A DNA stretch of 64,000 nucleotides from Oscillospiraceae bacterium (GCA_900176545.1 FWXP01000006.1:98701-162700); one strand, 5' to 3'; shown: positions 8,570 through 16,854, numbered from the stretch's first letter. Notes: generated by a model not told the origin, from the sequence alone. Made by a program: numbers and translations.

Positions 8570-10270
8570 TTATCTCTTTATTCCGAACGTCTCCGGCGTT
8601 ACCGAATACGGTTCATTATACGCAATATCAAAGCATACAGTAACTTCAAAATCATCAAGGTTATATACACAGGACCATTCTGTTCCCAGAACCCCGGGGT
8701 TAGCATTCTCATCATCGGCGGCATCAGCCATGAAGCTCATAGTCTCCTCTGCGGAAGCAATGCCGGAACATCCGTTCCAGTCGGTCATCAGTGCGTCGTA
8801 TCTCCTGCATTCTCCGCCCTGAAGATAATCGGTATTCTCCGGGTCTCCCATGACGAAGTTGGTAACGGCAGGGGTATTGGTAAGTACCATCTCTCCGTCC
8901 AGCCACTCTACGACGACGGATGCTCCCGTCCTGTCAGTGATATAGATGTGGAATGCGCTGTCTATCATGGAATGCATGTCATACGACTCCAGAAGCGCTA
9001 TGGCTTCATCCGCGCTTCCGCATGTATCGAGTATCGCTCTGACGGCAACGGTCATCACGATGTCAGGCTTGCCGCCATTCTGGTGGATCTCGTTATGGTC
9101 CAGCATCAGCAGTGCTACGCCGACTCCTGCTTCGTTCATCCCATCCACCGTCATGTAGGGATATGCAAGTGTGGTAAGACGTCCCAAGGGCGATGTCATG
9201 GAGATATCGCCCCCGACATTTATGAACTGCGTATCGACCATTCCGATGGATGCATATCCGTCTTCGGGATCCGTGTAGATCATCACGCAGTCTGTCTCAT
9301 AGAAGTCGTAGTTCCTGCCCATAAGGTGCTTGCCCTCGGGAGTCGTAGTACTGAGACCTGCGCATCCGAAGGAGTCAAGTCCCGACGATATTGGAAGTCC
9401 GCCGTAGAGATTGTCTTCGACCCATGAGAAGAGCTGCTTCTCACTCGAGATGTCTGCTGATAATATCTCGTCCAGCTTATAGTCGGCAGTGTATCTCAGG
9501 GTATATACACCATCCGTATATTCCTTGAGAGATGCCATGGTGGAGATGTTCTTCCTTTGCATTATCAGAAATACTCCGACGATGACAAGGACCAGAGCCA
9601 GGACTCTTATCAATATCTTTCCCGGTCTGAACTTGAAAGTAAGGAGAGCTATGGTCAGAGTCAATGCTCCGACTATTGTAAGTGCTATTCCTATTACCTT
9701 TATGAGCTGGTAGTTGCCTTTGGATACGACGATGCATTTATAGTGCGATGTAGTATCATCTATCTCCTGTTTGCCTTCGTCCGATACTGTCCATTCCATG
9801 TACTCGATAAAGGAAGGGTCGGCATCTTCGTAAGAGAGGGCGCTCTCATAAGACATCTCGTTAAGGTCGTATATTCCATGAAGGACTTCCTGCCTCTGCT
9901 CTTCGGGGCATTCGACGACCTCTACCATCACTCTGGTATTACCGTCCTTATCTTCATAAGAAAGACCTGCGACGGCGGAATAAGAGGATGAGAAGTCAAA
10001 TCCTTCCAGCGGGATCTCCAGATTGTAATTATCCTCGTCATCTTCGTTATATACCCAGGCAACGGAAAGATCGCCGCTTATGGGCCAGATCGAATCGGGA
10101 TCCAGGCTGACAGAACCGTATGTTCCGGGCTTAAAGGAATCGGGGTCAAAAAGATCGATGAGCATGTAGTCATTATTGAGCGTAAATATGCAGGAATCCC
10201 CGTAGATCCACATAAATATGCCTATTCCCGTCATTAGTACAGCCAGTACGAGGATGATCTTTTTTAACAT
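8570..10270 (-). CDS. Membrane-anchored Ntn-hydrolase (linear amide C-N hydrolase, choloylglycine hydrolase-like)
   Basis: This is a 566-residue protein. An N-terminal membrane segment (residues 3-22) is followed by a ~160-residue extracytoplasmic region, then two hydrophobic segments (about 188-235). The C-terminal hydrolase domain has the probable nucleophile Cys303 in FGCAGLS, followed by GRNYDF, a hallmark of the choloylglycine hydrolase and acid-ceramidase-like group. Such enzymes cleave linear amide bonds of bile salts, N-acyl amino acids or beta-lactams. The double-membrane architecture is unusual for the family. It is the first gene of an operon with a small membrane protein and an XRE regulator. 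Confidence 0.7.
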   Translation of the reverse strand: MLKKIILVLAVLMTGIGIFMWIYGDSCIFTLNNDYMLIDLFDPDSFKPGTYGSVSLDPDSIWPISGDLSVAWVYNEDDEDNYNLEIPLEGFDFSSSYSAVAGLSYEDKDGNTRVMVEVVECPEEQRQEVLHGIYDLNEMSYESALSYEDADPSFIEYMEWTVSDEGKQEIDDTTSHYKCIVVSKGNYQLIKVIGIALTIVGALTLTIALLTFKFRPGKILIRVLALVLVIVGVFLIMQRKNISTMASLKEYTDGVYTLRYTADYKLDEILSADISSEKQLFSWVEDNLYGGLPISSGLDSFGCAGLSTTTPEGKHLMGRNYDFYETDCVMIYTDPEDGYASIGMVDTQFINVGGDISMTSPLGRLTTLAYPYMTVDGMNEAGVGVALLMLDHNEIHQNGGKPDIVMTVAVRAILDTCGSADEAIALLESYDMHSMIDSAFHIYITDRTGASVVVEWLDGEMVLTNTPAVTNFVMGDPENTDYLQGGECRRYDALMTDWNGCSGIASAEETMSFMADAADDENANPGVLGTEWSCVYNLDDFEVTVCFDIAYNEPYSVTPETFGIKR

Positions 10271-10285
10271 TGTTACGTGCCCCTC

Positions 10286-10339
10286 TTGCCAAGTTTACTT
10301 TGCAATGCGATTATTACATATGCCAAGTTTACTTGTCAA
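10286..10339 (-). promoter_or_regulatory. Promoter with two operator-like direct repeats for the hydrolase-XRE operon
   Basis: Reading on the minus strand, TTGACA (10339-10334) and TAATAA (10316-10311) are separated by exactly 17 bp. The 14-nt sequence AAGTAAACTTGGCA occurs twice, at 10334-10321 inside the spacer and at 10300-10287 just past the -10 box, 34 bp apart. A repressor bound there would block RNA polymerase. The XRE protein encoded at the end of this operon is the likely ligand, which is inference. Confidence 0.75.
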
Positions 10340-10400
10340 CACACTTGATAATGCGGCCGGATATGCTTAAAGTTATAACAAACGAATAAGGGGAAAGAAC

Positions 10401-10553
10401 ATGAACAGGAAGCAGAGACAACACAGAAGAGCCGTTGCTAACGGAGAGGTACATAAGGCCTCACGAAGACCTGCCATACCTTCTCCCAAGGTCTTTCGCA
10501 TGAAGACTGACTATAAGCGAAATAAAAAGGTATCTCTCGATGACTACGAGTGA
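10401..10553 (+). CDS. Small basic protein, 50 residues, unknown function
   Basis: An ATG preceded by AGGGGA at 9 bp spacing opens a 50-codon frame ending in TGA at 10551. The product is very rich in Arg and Lys (starting MNRKQRQHRRA, ending VSLDDYE). It has no hydrophobic segment and no cysteine. It lies 17 bp before the next gene, which has its own ribosome site. Its basic composition suggests nucleic acid or ribosome contact, but no family is recognised. Confidence 0.6.
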   Translation: MNRKQRQHRRAVANGEVHKASRRPAIPSPKVFRMKTDYKRNKKVSLDDYE

Positions 10554-10570
10554 TATAGAAGGAGCCTCAC

Positions 10571-11017
10571 ATGAAAGACACCGAAGAGCTTGAGATAGAC
10601 GAGAGAAGCGTACTGCAGCTGGCTTTCGAAGATGAGTTCAATAAGATACCGCTCCTCTTCCGTTTTACTGCGCTCAAGAAGAAGATACTGAAGTGGTTTG
10701 CAATAATATGGCTGGCACTGGATGTCATCTTCGGCATTTACTTCTGCTTCATAAGAGAACGTGATCCTGCTAAGAACGTTACCCTTGATACCTACAGGTC
10801 GATCCCGATCAATACCGATCTTACGCATATCCTAGTGGCAACCATCTTTAACGTGATCCTCGCGGTAGTCCTTCTCTGGATAGTGATAGGTCTGGCCTTT
10901 GAGAGAAGAGCCTTCGTCAAGGCCGGTAAGATAGCCGCGAAGCACGAGGAGTGGGAGCGCGAGCGCAATGAGAGGGAAAGACAGAGGATCAGGGCGCAGT
11001 ATAAGGATCTGATGTAG
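10571..11017 (+). CDS. Two-helix membrane protein with charged C-terminal tail
   Basis: This is a 148-residue protein. An acidic N terminus leads to two membrane helices (about 40-60 and 84-110), followed by a strongly charged, probably coiled-coil cytosolic tail rich in Glu and Arg (EEWERERNERERQRIR). The start has an AAGGAG site 8 bp upstream. The family is not recognised. Its location immediately before the Cys-Ala repeat pair may be coincidental. Confidence 0.6.
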   Translation: MKDTEELEIDERSVLQLAFEDEFNKIPLLFRFTALKKKILKWFAIIWLALDVIFGIYFCFIRERDPAKNVTLDTYRSIPINTDLTHILVATIFNVILAVVLLWIVIGLAFERRAFVKAGKIAAKHEEWERERNERERQRIRAQYKDLM

Positions 11018-11080
11018 GATTTATTCCCCTCTTTGCTCCGATATGAGATAATAACATCGGAATAAGAGGGGGTAGAAAGT

Positions 11081-12010
11081 ATGAGAAAAGGAACATTCAG
11101 GCGCATCTTATGCGGATTATTAGCGGTATTATGTGCCGTGATATTCTTTGTGCCGGAGGTAAAGGTCAATGCCGTATCGAATCCGCTTGATGAGATCGAG
11201 AGATATCAGATAACTATATCGGTAAACGACAAAGGAGAACTCCTGGCAGATTACCTTATTACATGGAAAGTATTGGACGACCAGCAGGAAGGACCTCTTA
11301 CATGGGTCAAGGTACTGCTTCCGTCAAAGGATATTCACGATGTCAAACCAACTACGGATAATGTAGTATCAGCAAGCTATTACGTATCAAATAGAGAGCC
11401 TTTGGCAAGAGTTGACCTTGACAGGGCATACTATGCGGGAGAGACGGTAACCTTCGGATTCAGCTGTCGCGTATGTAATATGTTCTATACAAAGGAAAAA
11501 GTGAATTACGCTACCAATTTCAATTCCGGTTGGTTCAACGGCATCGCAGTTGACGAGTATGAGATCAGGTGGGATGCTGATCAGGTGTCCTATGCCTACC
11601 CCGAGTATGAGCAGGTCGACGGCTACTATGTATGGCGAGGAAGCCTTCGCTCAGGTGAGCAGGCAACGATACACGTTGAATATCCGAAGAGCGCATTCGC
11701 ATTGAAATATCAAGGATACAAGTTATTTCGAATGGTTGCGTTCGCGATCCTCTTCCCGCTTGGAATGGTTTTGCCCATCTTGATCAGTTTCATGGTGGGT
11801 GACAAATACGGCGATTACAACGGAAGGTATCGCGGAGGACATTTCCACGGCAGAGGATTCGGAGGGGGATGTGCCTGTGCATGCGCGTGTGCGTGTGCCT
11901 GCGCAGGAGGAGGAAGAGCAGGATGCTCTGCTAAGGACTTCTATGGTACAAAAGTCAGTTCCGCAAGGGTCAGATCAAGGCTTCGCGCGAAGTGCTCTTC
12001 TGAGTCCTGA
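11081..12010 (+). CDS. Membrane protein with extracytoplasmic beta domain and C-terminal Cys-Ala repeat (paralogue 1)
   Basis: This is a 309-residue protein. It has a signal-like hydrophobic N terminus (residues 8-26), a ~190-residue extracytoplasmic beta-rich domain reminiscent of DUF2207-type domains, one membrane helix (about 219-242), and a cytosolic tail. The tail has a Gly/His stretch (GGHFHGRGFGGG) and six consecutive Cys-Ala pairs at residues 264-275. It then reads GGGRAGCSAKDFYGTK and ends with a basic helix. The tail is thus the cytosolic, cysteine-dense part, while the ectodomain carries just a few Cys. The next gene is a paralogue with the same layout and the third gene is a radical SAM enzyme, so the repeat is a plausible modification target. 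Confidence 0.75.
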   Translation: MRKGTFRRILCGLLAVLCAVIFFVPEVKVNAVSNPLDEIERYQITISVNDKGELLADYLITWKVLDDQQEGPLTWVKVLLPSKDIHDVKPTTDNVVSASYYVSNREPLARVDLDRAYYAGETVTFGFSCRVCNMFYTKEKVNYATNFNSGWFNGIAVDEYEIRWDADQVSYAYPEYEQVDGYYVWRGSLRSGEQATIHVEYPKSAFALKYQGYKLFRMVAFAILFPLGMVLPILISFMVGDKYGDYNGRYRGGHFHGRGFGGGCACACACACACAGGGRAGCSAKDFYGTKVSSARVRSRLRAKCSSES

Positions 12011-12072
12011 ATCAATTCCTTTTTACATTTCTTTATGCGATAATGTCCTTGGAATAAAGGGGGGGACGAAAA

Positions 12073-13008
12073 ATGACAAAGAGTATCCTGAAGCGTATCT
12101 TATGCGGGATATTGGCGGTCTTATGTGCCGTCGTATTTTTTATACCGCCTCGTAATGTAAAGGCGCTTTCTGATCCGATAGACGAGATCGAGTTATATTC
12201 CATATCGGTATCGATCACCGATACCGGTTCCATGAACGTTGACTATCTCATTACCTGGAAAGTACTTGATGACAAGAAGGAAGGACCGCTTACATGGGTG
12301 AAGATAGGTGTTCCTACTGGAGATGTGGACCACATAAGGGCTACAAGTGACAATATCAAGAAAGCAAAGTTCTATCGTGAAGAAAGCGATACCTTTATAA
12401 GAGTCGACTTCAAGGATGAATACCATGCGGGAGATGAGGTAACATTCAGCTTCTCGTGTGTCATGTATAACCAGTGGAGAAATAACGGAAATACGGCAAC
12501 GTATTCTTTTACGCCCGGATGGTTCGACGAGATCGCAGTAGATAACTATGTCATAAAGTGGAAAGCTGATAAGGTCAATCTGGTCAGGCCTGCATGCCCT
12601 GCTTCCGGCGGTTTCTACGTCTGGACGGGCGCACTTGATCTCGGTGATAAGGTTACTGTTGATATAACCTATGACAGGTCGGATTTTAACTTTCAAAGGC
12701 ACGACGTCTTAAGGTGGGATTCGGAAGTGCTGAGCGCTTTTGCCAGGCCGATAGCGATATTGGTGCTGTCAGTAGTGATGGTATTCGTCAGGATCAAGTT
12801 TGGCGATAAGTATGACGACGGCGATGGAGGATACTTCGGAGGCAGACATTTCCACGGTGGCGGCGGATGTGCCTGTGCATGCGCATATGCGTGTGCCTGC
12901 GCAGGAGGAGGCAGAGCAGGATGCTCGGCCAAGGACTTTTACGGTACCAAGCTCTCCTCCTCGAGAGTTAGAGCAAGACTTAAGAAGGAGCTGAAGGAAG
13001 ATGCTTAA
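12073..13008 (+). CDS. Membrane protein with extracytoplasmic beta domain and C-terminal Cys-Ala repeat (paralogue 2)
   Basis: This 311-residue protein has the same architecture as the gene before it: signal-like segment, beta-rich ectodomain with shared LITWKVLDD and EGPLTWVK motifs, one membrane helix (about 230-246), and a GGRHFHGGGG stretch. The Cys-Ala repeat at residues 266-277 has its fourth Cys replaced by Tyr (TAT instead of TGT). The trailing GGGRAGCSAKDFYGTK is identical to paralogue 1, although the ectodomains have diverged widely, so the tail is under the strongest constraint. The stop codon lies inside the start of the radical SAM gene (8-bp overlap). Confidence 0.75.
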   Translation: MTKSILKRILCGILAVLCAVVFFIPPRNVKALSDPIDEIELYSISVSITDTGSMNVDYLITWKVLDDKKEGPLTWVKIGVPTGDVDHIRATSDNIKKAKFYREESDTFIRVDFKDEYHAGDEVTFSFSCVMYNQWRNNGNTATYSFTPGWFDEIAVDNYVIKWKADKVNLVRPACPASGGFYVWTGALDLGDKVTVDITYDRSDFNFQRHDVLRWDSEVLSAFARPIAILVLSVVMVFVRIKFGDKYDDGDGGYFGGRHFHGGGGCACACAYACACAGGGRAGCSAKDFYGTKLSSSRVRARLKKELKEDA

Positions 13009-14377
13009 TCAGAAGCTTTATGAACTCATGAACTGGAAGGGAGTCCTCCATACCACGTGGAATCCGGATGGCCCGGGAGTTATCAGGATACATCTCATCC
13101 CGCCTAAGTTCGTACCTTTCAAGACGGTAGAGACAATGGTTATAATTAACGGTCAGGATATATTTCCCGTGAATGAGTCCTGGGCGATACTGCTGTCAGA
13201 GTACATAAAGAACGTCAATGCATTCGGCGACAAGCCCATGAGCGATGAGGATCTTGACGGTATCCTCTCGTCTACCTTTGCAGGGGTCAAGAAGGTCTTC
13301 CCACGAGTAGCAGACGACGTCTTAAGAGATGATCTTGACTGCATGATAGGTATCTTTGAAGCTATCGCTAGAGGTGAGGTTGTCGAATCGGACAAGAAGC
13401 CCATAACCATAGGAGAATATGCGCCCTACATGACCGCTCCTCACAGGATGGACCTTATGGTGTCCGCCATGACAAGGGAAGGTAAGTGGCACTGTAACCA
13501 GAAGTGCCTTCACTGCTACGCGGCTGACCAGAAGCTTGCTGACGAGAAGGAGCTTTCTACGGAAGAGTGGAAGACGGTGATCAAGACTTTGCAGAAAGCT
13601 AAGATCTCCCAGCTCACCTTCACGGGCGGAGAGCCTACCATGAGGGAGGATCTTCCCGAACTCATAAAGAGCGCCAGATGGTTCGTTACGCGCCTTAATA
13701 CCAATGGTGTCAAGATGACGCCCGAGCTGTGTTCTAAGCTCCGCGAAGCTGATCTCGACAGCGTTCAGATCACTTTCTATTCTTCCGATAAGGATATCCA
13801 CAATAAGCTCGTGGGTGCCGATAATTACGACAAGACGGTAGAAGGTATCAGGAATACCATCGCGGCGGGACTTAACATGAGCATCAATACGCCGCTTTGC
13901 ACATTGAATCGCGACTATAAGAAGACGCTTGAGTTCCTGCACGACATGGGTGTCATCTACGTTACCTGTTCCGGTCTTATCCTTACCGGAAATGCAACTG
14001 AAGACGCTTCCGTAAAGACGCAGCTTACCAACGAGGAACTGTACGATGTTCTCAAGGAAGCAGTGGACTATGCCTACGCCAACGACATGGAGATAAGCTT
14101 TACGTCTCCCGGCTGGATCGAGGAGGAGAAGCTTCAGAAGATGGGCCTTACCGTCCCTTCCTGCGGAGCGTGCCTGAGCAATATGGCAGTAACTCCTTCG
14201 GGCAATGTAGTACCCTGCCAGAGCTGGCTCTCCGAGGAGCCTCTCGGCAATGTATTAAAGGATGATTGGAAGTCGATCTGGAATTCTGACGCTTGCAAAA
14301 AGACAAGGGATATCTCAGCGAAGATGGATCAGAAGTGTCAGCTTCGCACTAAGGGTGAAGAGAAGAATTGCTACTGA
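13001..14377 (+). CDS. Radical SAM/SPASM-domain enzyme, putative peptide or protein maturase
   Basis: This 458-residue protein has a ~150-residue N-terminal domain, then the 4Fe-4S motif Cys165-x3-Cys169-x2-Cys172 (CNQKCLHCYA), and the SAM-binding LTFTGGEPTMREDL. A C-terminal SPASM-like cluster region follows, with Cys388, Cys391 and Cys406 (CGACLSNMAVTPSGNVVPC) and further Cys to the penultimate residue. SPASM enzymes act on peptides or proteins, commonly forming thioether or C-C crosslinks. The N-terminal domain could be a substrate-recognition element. The gene is translationally coupled to the second Cys-Ala repeat protein, which is the obvious candidate substrate. Confidence 0.85.
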   Translation: MLNQKLYELMNWKGVLHTTWNPDGPGVIRIHLIPPKFVPFKTVETMVIINGQDIFPVNESWAILLSEYIKNVNAFGDKPMSDEDLDGILSSTFAGVKKVFPRVADDVLRDDLDCMIGIFEAIARGEVVESDKKPITIGEYAPYMTAPHRMDLMVSAMTREGKWHCNQKCLHCYAADQKLADEKELSTEEWKTVIKTLQKAKISQLTFTGGEPTMREDLPELIKSARWFVTRLNTNGVKMTPELCSKLREADLDSVQITFYSSDKDIHNKLVGADNYDKTVEGIRNTIAAGLNMSINTPLCTLNRDYKKTLEFLHDMGVIYVTCSGLILTGNATEDASVKTQLTNEELYDVLKEAVDYAYANDMEISFTSPGWIEEEKLQKMGLTVPSCGACLSNMAVTPSGNVVPCQSWLSEEPLGNVLKDDWKSIWNSDACKKTRDISAKMDQKCQLRTKGEEKNCY

Positions 14378-14827
14378 TCACTTTGTGATGGTATCGAGGT
14401 ACTCCCTGATCTCGTCGAGACTGAATGAAGATATGAGGCGTCTGTCCTTGCTGTCCAGGATCCGATAGTGTGCTGAGATGATGTTCTGCTGGATGCGGTA
14501 ACCGTCCTTATTGGTTATCTCCTTCCACCAGACGCGTCCCCCCATGGTAGAGGGATAGTTGATCTCTACATTTTCAAAAGCCAAAGCGGATACGACACCC
14601 TGAAGGTCGTCTCCGAAAGAGTTCTGGAGTATGGTGCTCTCAGAGAAGATGGTAACGAGAGCTACGGCTTCCGTCCAGCCGATGGAACGGCGGCCCTTCT
14701 CGCTCTCTACGAGAGTCTTCTTGGATATACCGAGTATTATGGCCATCTTATCCTGAGTAAGACCATATTCAGTCCTTACCAGCTTCAGGTCCTTGTTTAC
14801 TATCGCGATAAATTCTTCTCTGTTCAT
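14378..14827 (-). CDS. XRE-family transcriptional regulator with C-terminal sensor-like region
   Basis: This is a 149-residue protein. The N-terminal helix-turn-helix is KLVRTEYGLTQDKMAIILGISKKTLVESEKGRRSIGW; a ~80-residue domain follows with a WWKEITNKDGYRIQQN segment. The start at 14827 is chosen because GGAG lies 8 bp upstream; an in-frame TTG four codons earlier is less likely. It is convergent with the radical SAM gene, which ends one base away. Its target is unknown. Confidence 0.8.
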   Translation of the reverse strand: MNREEFIAIVNKDLKLVRTEYGLTQDKMAIILGISKKTLVESEKGRRSIGWTEAVALVTIFSESTILQNSFGDDLQGVVSALAFENVEINYPSTMGGRVWWKEITNKDGYRIQQNIISAHYRILDSKDRRLISSFSLDEIREYLDTITK

Positions 14828-14932
14828 CTTGTACTCCAAATCCGTTACTAGGTGTAATTTTACACCAGCATTCTTCTCTTTTCAATGTGATAAAATAATT
14901 TCCGACAATATCGGGCTTAAGGAGGATGACAT

Positions 14933-15109
14933 ATGAATATACCTAAGGATCCCGTAATGCTCTTAAGCTTCGTCAACACACAGCTTAGGGATAATTACCC
15001 GTCGCTTGACGATCTCTGTTCTTCACTGGGAGTATCCCGGGAGGAGATAGAAGGATCTTTGAAAAAGATCGACTATATGTACGATAAGGACAACAACCGC
15101 TTCGTTTGA
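14933..15109 (+). CDS. DUF4250 small protein
   Basis: This is a 58-residue protein with the DUF4250 signature: IPKDPVMLLSFVNTQLRD near the N terminus and a helix-turn-helix-like SLDDLCSSLGVSREEIEGSL. It ends with IDYMYDKDNNRFV. The family is common in Clostridia and of unknown function; the helical pattern suggests a small winged-helix-like DNA or protein binder. A strong AAGGAGG site precedes the ATG. The stop codon lies in the loop of a terminator hairpin. Confidence 0.8.
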   Translation: MNIPKDPVMLLSFVNTQLRDNYPSLDDLCSSLGVSREEIEGSLKKIDYMYDKDNNRFV

Positions 15110-15122
15110 GGCGGCTGTTTTT
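15092..15122 (+). terminator. Rho-independent terminator of the DUF4250 gene
   Basis: AACAACCGC (15092-15100) pairs with GCGGCTGTT (15111-15119) with one mismatch, around a 10-nt loop, and is followed by a T-rich run. The stop codon of the DUF4250 gene is in the loop, so coding sequence and terminator are shared. Confidence 0.75.
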
Positions 15123-15125
15123 GTG

Positions 15126-15155
15126 TTGAACGATAGCCGACCCGCGTTATATAAT
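15126..15155 (+). promoter_or_regulatory. Promoter of gpmI
   Basis: TTGAAC (15126-15131) and TATAAT (15150-15155) are separated by 18 bp, and the gpmI start lies 43 bp downstream. The -10 box is a consensus match, consistent with the strongly biased codon use of gpmI. Confidence 0.65.
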
Positions 15156-15197
15156 CTTTAACGGCTAATAAATATATATTTATATAGGAGATTCACT

Positions 15198-16790
15198 ATG
15201 AGACAGAAACCTGTAGTATTGATGGTATTGGACGGCTACGGTATTTCCGATAAGACAGAGGGAAATGCTATCGCCATGGCTAAGACCCCTGTTATGGATA
15301 AGCTCATGAAGGAGTGCCCTTACAAGCTCGGCGCTGCTTCAGGACTTGCAGTAGGTCTTCCCGACGGACAGATGGGTAACTCCGAGGTAGGTCACATGAA
15401 TATCGGTTCCGGAAGGATCATCTATCAGGATCTGACTCTCATCACAAAGTATATCGAGGACGGCGTATTCTTCAAGAACGAGGAGCTCCTTCGTGCGATC
15501 GAGAACTGCAAGAAGAATAATTCCGACCTCCACATCTGGGGACTTCTCTCAGACGGCGGCGTTCACAGCCACATCACACATCTCTACGCTATCATCGAGA
15601 TGTGCAAGAAGGAAGGCCTTGAGAACGTATATGTTCATCCCTTCTTCGACGGACGTGACACACCTCCTGCATCCGGTAAGGATTACCTCCAGCAGCTCGT
15701 TGACAAGATGAACGAGATCGGCTGCGGTAAGGTAGCTTCCATGTCCGGCCGTTACTATGCAATGGACAGAGACAATAACTGGGATCGTATCCAGAAGGCT
15801 TACGATGCACTCGTACTCGGTGAGGGCGTTAAGGCAACAGATCCCATCGAGGCTATGCAGGCTTCTTACGACAACGACGTAACAGACGAGTTCGTTCTTC
15901 CTACAGTCATCACTAACGAGGACGGCACACCCGTATCCGTTGTTAAGCCTAACGATTCCGTTATCTTCTTCAACTTCCGTCCCGACCGTGCTCGTGAGAT
16001 AACAAAGGCATTCTGCTTCGCAGATTCCGATATCGAGGCAGCTGAGGGCGATGCAGCAGATCCCAAGTGCATCAAGTTCCTTAAGAGAGCTAACGGCTTC
16101 ATGCCTCTTACATATGTATGCTTCAAGGATTACGATGAGACGATCCCCAACAAGTTCGTTGCATTCAAGAAGGAAGAGATCACTAACACATTCGGTGAGT
16201 ATCTTGCAGCTAACGGATTGAAGCAGCTTCGTCTCGCTGAGACAGAGAAGTATGCACACGTTACATTCTTCTTCAACGGCGGTATCGAGGAGCCCAACAA
16301 AGACGAGGATCGTACACTTGTTAATTCTCCCAAGGTCGCTACATATGACCTTCAGCCTGAGATGAGCGCTCCCGAGGTATCCGAGAAGCTCGACGCAGCT
16401 ATCACATCCAATGATTACGATGTCATCATCATCAACTTCGCTAACCCTGACATGGTAGGCCACACAGGCGTTATCGAGGCAGCTGTAGCAGCAGTTGAGA
16501 GGATCGACCAGTGCGTAGGCGCTGCAGTAGAGGCAGTAAAGAAGATGGACGGCGTTCTCTTCATCTGTGCCGACCACGGTAATGCAGAGCAGATGATCAA
16601 CTATGAGACAAAGGCACCTCATACTGCTCATACTACAAATCCCGTTCCTTTCATCCTCTACAACTACGATGAGGCTTACACACTTAAGGAAGGCGGAAGA
16701 CTTTGCGATATCGCACCTACGCTCCTTGAGATCATGGGTCTTCCCAAGCCCGCAGAGATGACAGGTGAGTCACTTCTTATCAAGAAGTAA
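15198..16790 (+). CDS. gpmI: 2,3-bisphosphoglycerate-independent phosphoglycerate mutase
   Basis: This 530-residue cytosolic enzyme interconverts 3- and 2-phosphoglycerate in glycolysis using two Mn ions. It shows the metal ligand Asp in VLMVLDGYGIS, the phosphorylated Ser in GQMGNSEVGHMNIGSGR, and the substrate loop SGRYYAMDRDNNWDR. The second metal cluster is in the FICADHGNAEQM region. It is slightly longer than the usual ~510 residues. Codon use is much more biased than in neighbours, as expected for a highly expressed glycolytic gene; that bias also creates long open frames on the opposite strand. It has its own promoter and terminator. Confidence 0.97.
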   Translation: MRQKPVVLMVLDGYGISDKTEGNAIAMAKTPVMDKLMKECPYKLGAASGLAVGLPDGQMGNSEVGHMNIGSGRIIYQDLTLITKYIEDGVFFKNEELLRAIENCKKNNSDLHIWGLLSDGGVHSHITHLYAIIEMCKKEGLENVYVHPFFDGRDTPPASGKDYLQQLVDKMNEIGCGKVASMSGRYYAMDRDNNWDRIQKAYDALVLGEGVKATDPIEAMQASYDNDVTDEFVLPTVITNEDGTPVSVVKPNDSVIFFNFRPDRAREITKAFCFADSDIEAAEGDAADPKCIKFLKRANGFMPLTYVCFKDYDETIPNKFVAFKKEEITNTFGEYLAANGLKQLRLAETEKYAHVTFFFNGGIEEPNKDEDRTLVNSPKVATYDLQPEMSAPEVSEKLDAAITSNDYDVIIINFANPDMVGHTGVIEAAVAAVERIDQCVGAAVEAVKKMDGVLFICADHGNAEQMINYETKAPHTAHTTNPVPFILYNYDEAYTLKEGGRLCDIAPTLLEIMGLPKPAEMTGESLLIKK

Positions 16791-16820
16791 TATCTGTCCC
16801 TGATATAAGTAAGATATATA

Positions 16821-16854
16821 GGCGGCACGCTCATTACAGGGTGTGCCGCTTTTG
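16821..16854 (+). terminator. Terminator of gpmI
   Basis: GCGGCAC and GTGCCGC flank a 12-nt loop, and the second arm is followed by TTTTG. It lies 30 bp after the gpmI stop. Confidence 0.8.

Noticed and set aside
8432..9427. A 331-codon plus-strand frame opposite the amide hydrolase and membrane protein genes
   Set aside because: It is antisense to two supported genes and its translation has no recognisable domain or ribosome site.
11870..12903. The Cys-Ala coding repeats as a microsatellite or CRISPR-like array
   Set aside because: The repeats use mixed synonymous codons (TGT/TGC, GCA/GCC/GCG) in frame, so selection is on the protein, and there are no spacers.
15549..16631. A 360-codon open frame on the minus strand opposite gpmI
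   Set aside because: It is a by-product of the strongly biased codon use in gpmI. The translation is rich in Cys, Leu and Val without motifs, and no ribosome site precedes it.
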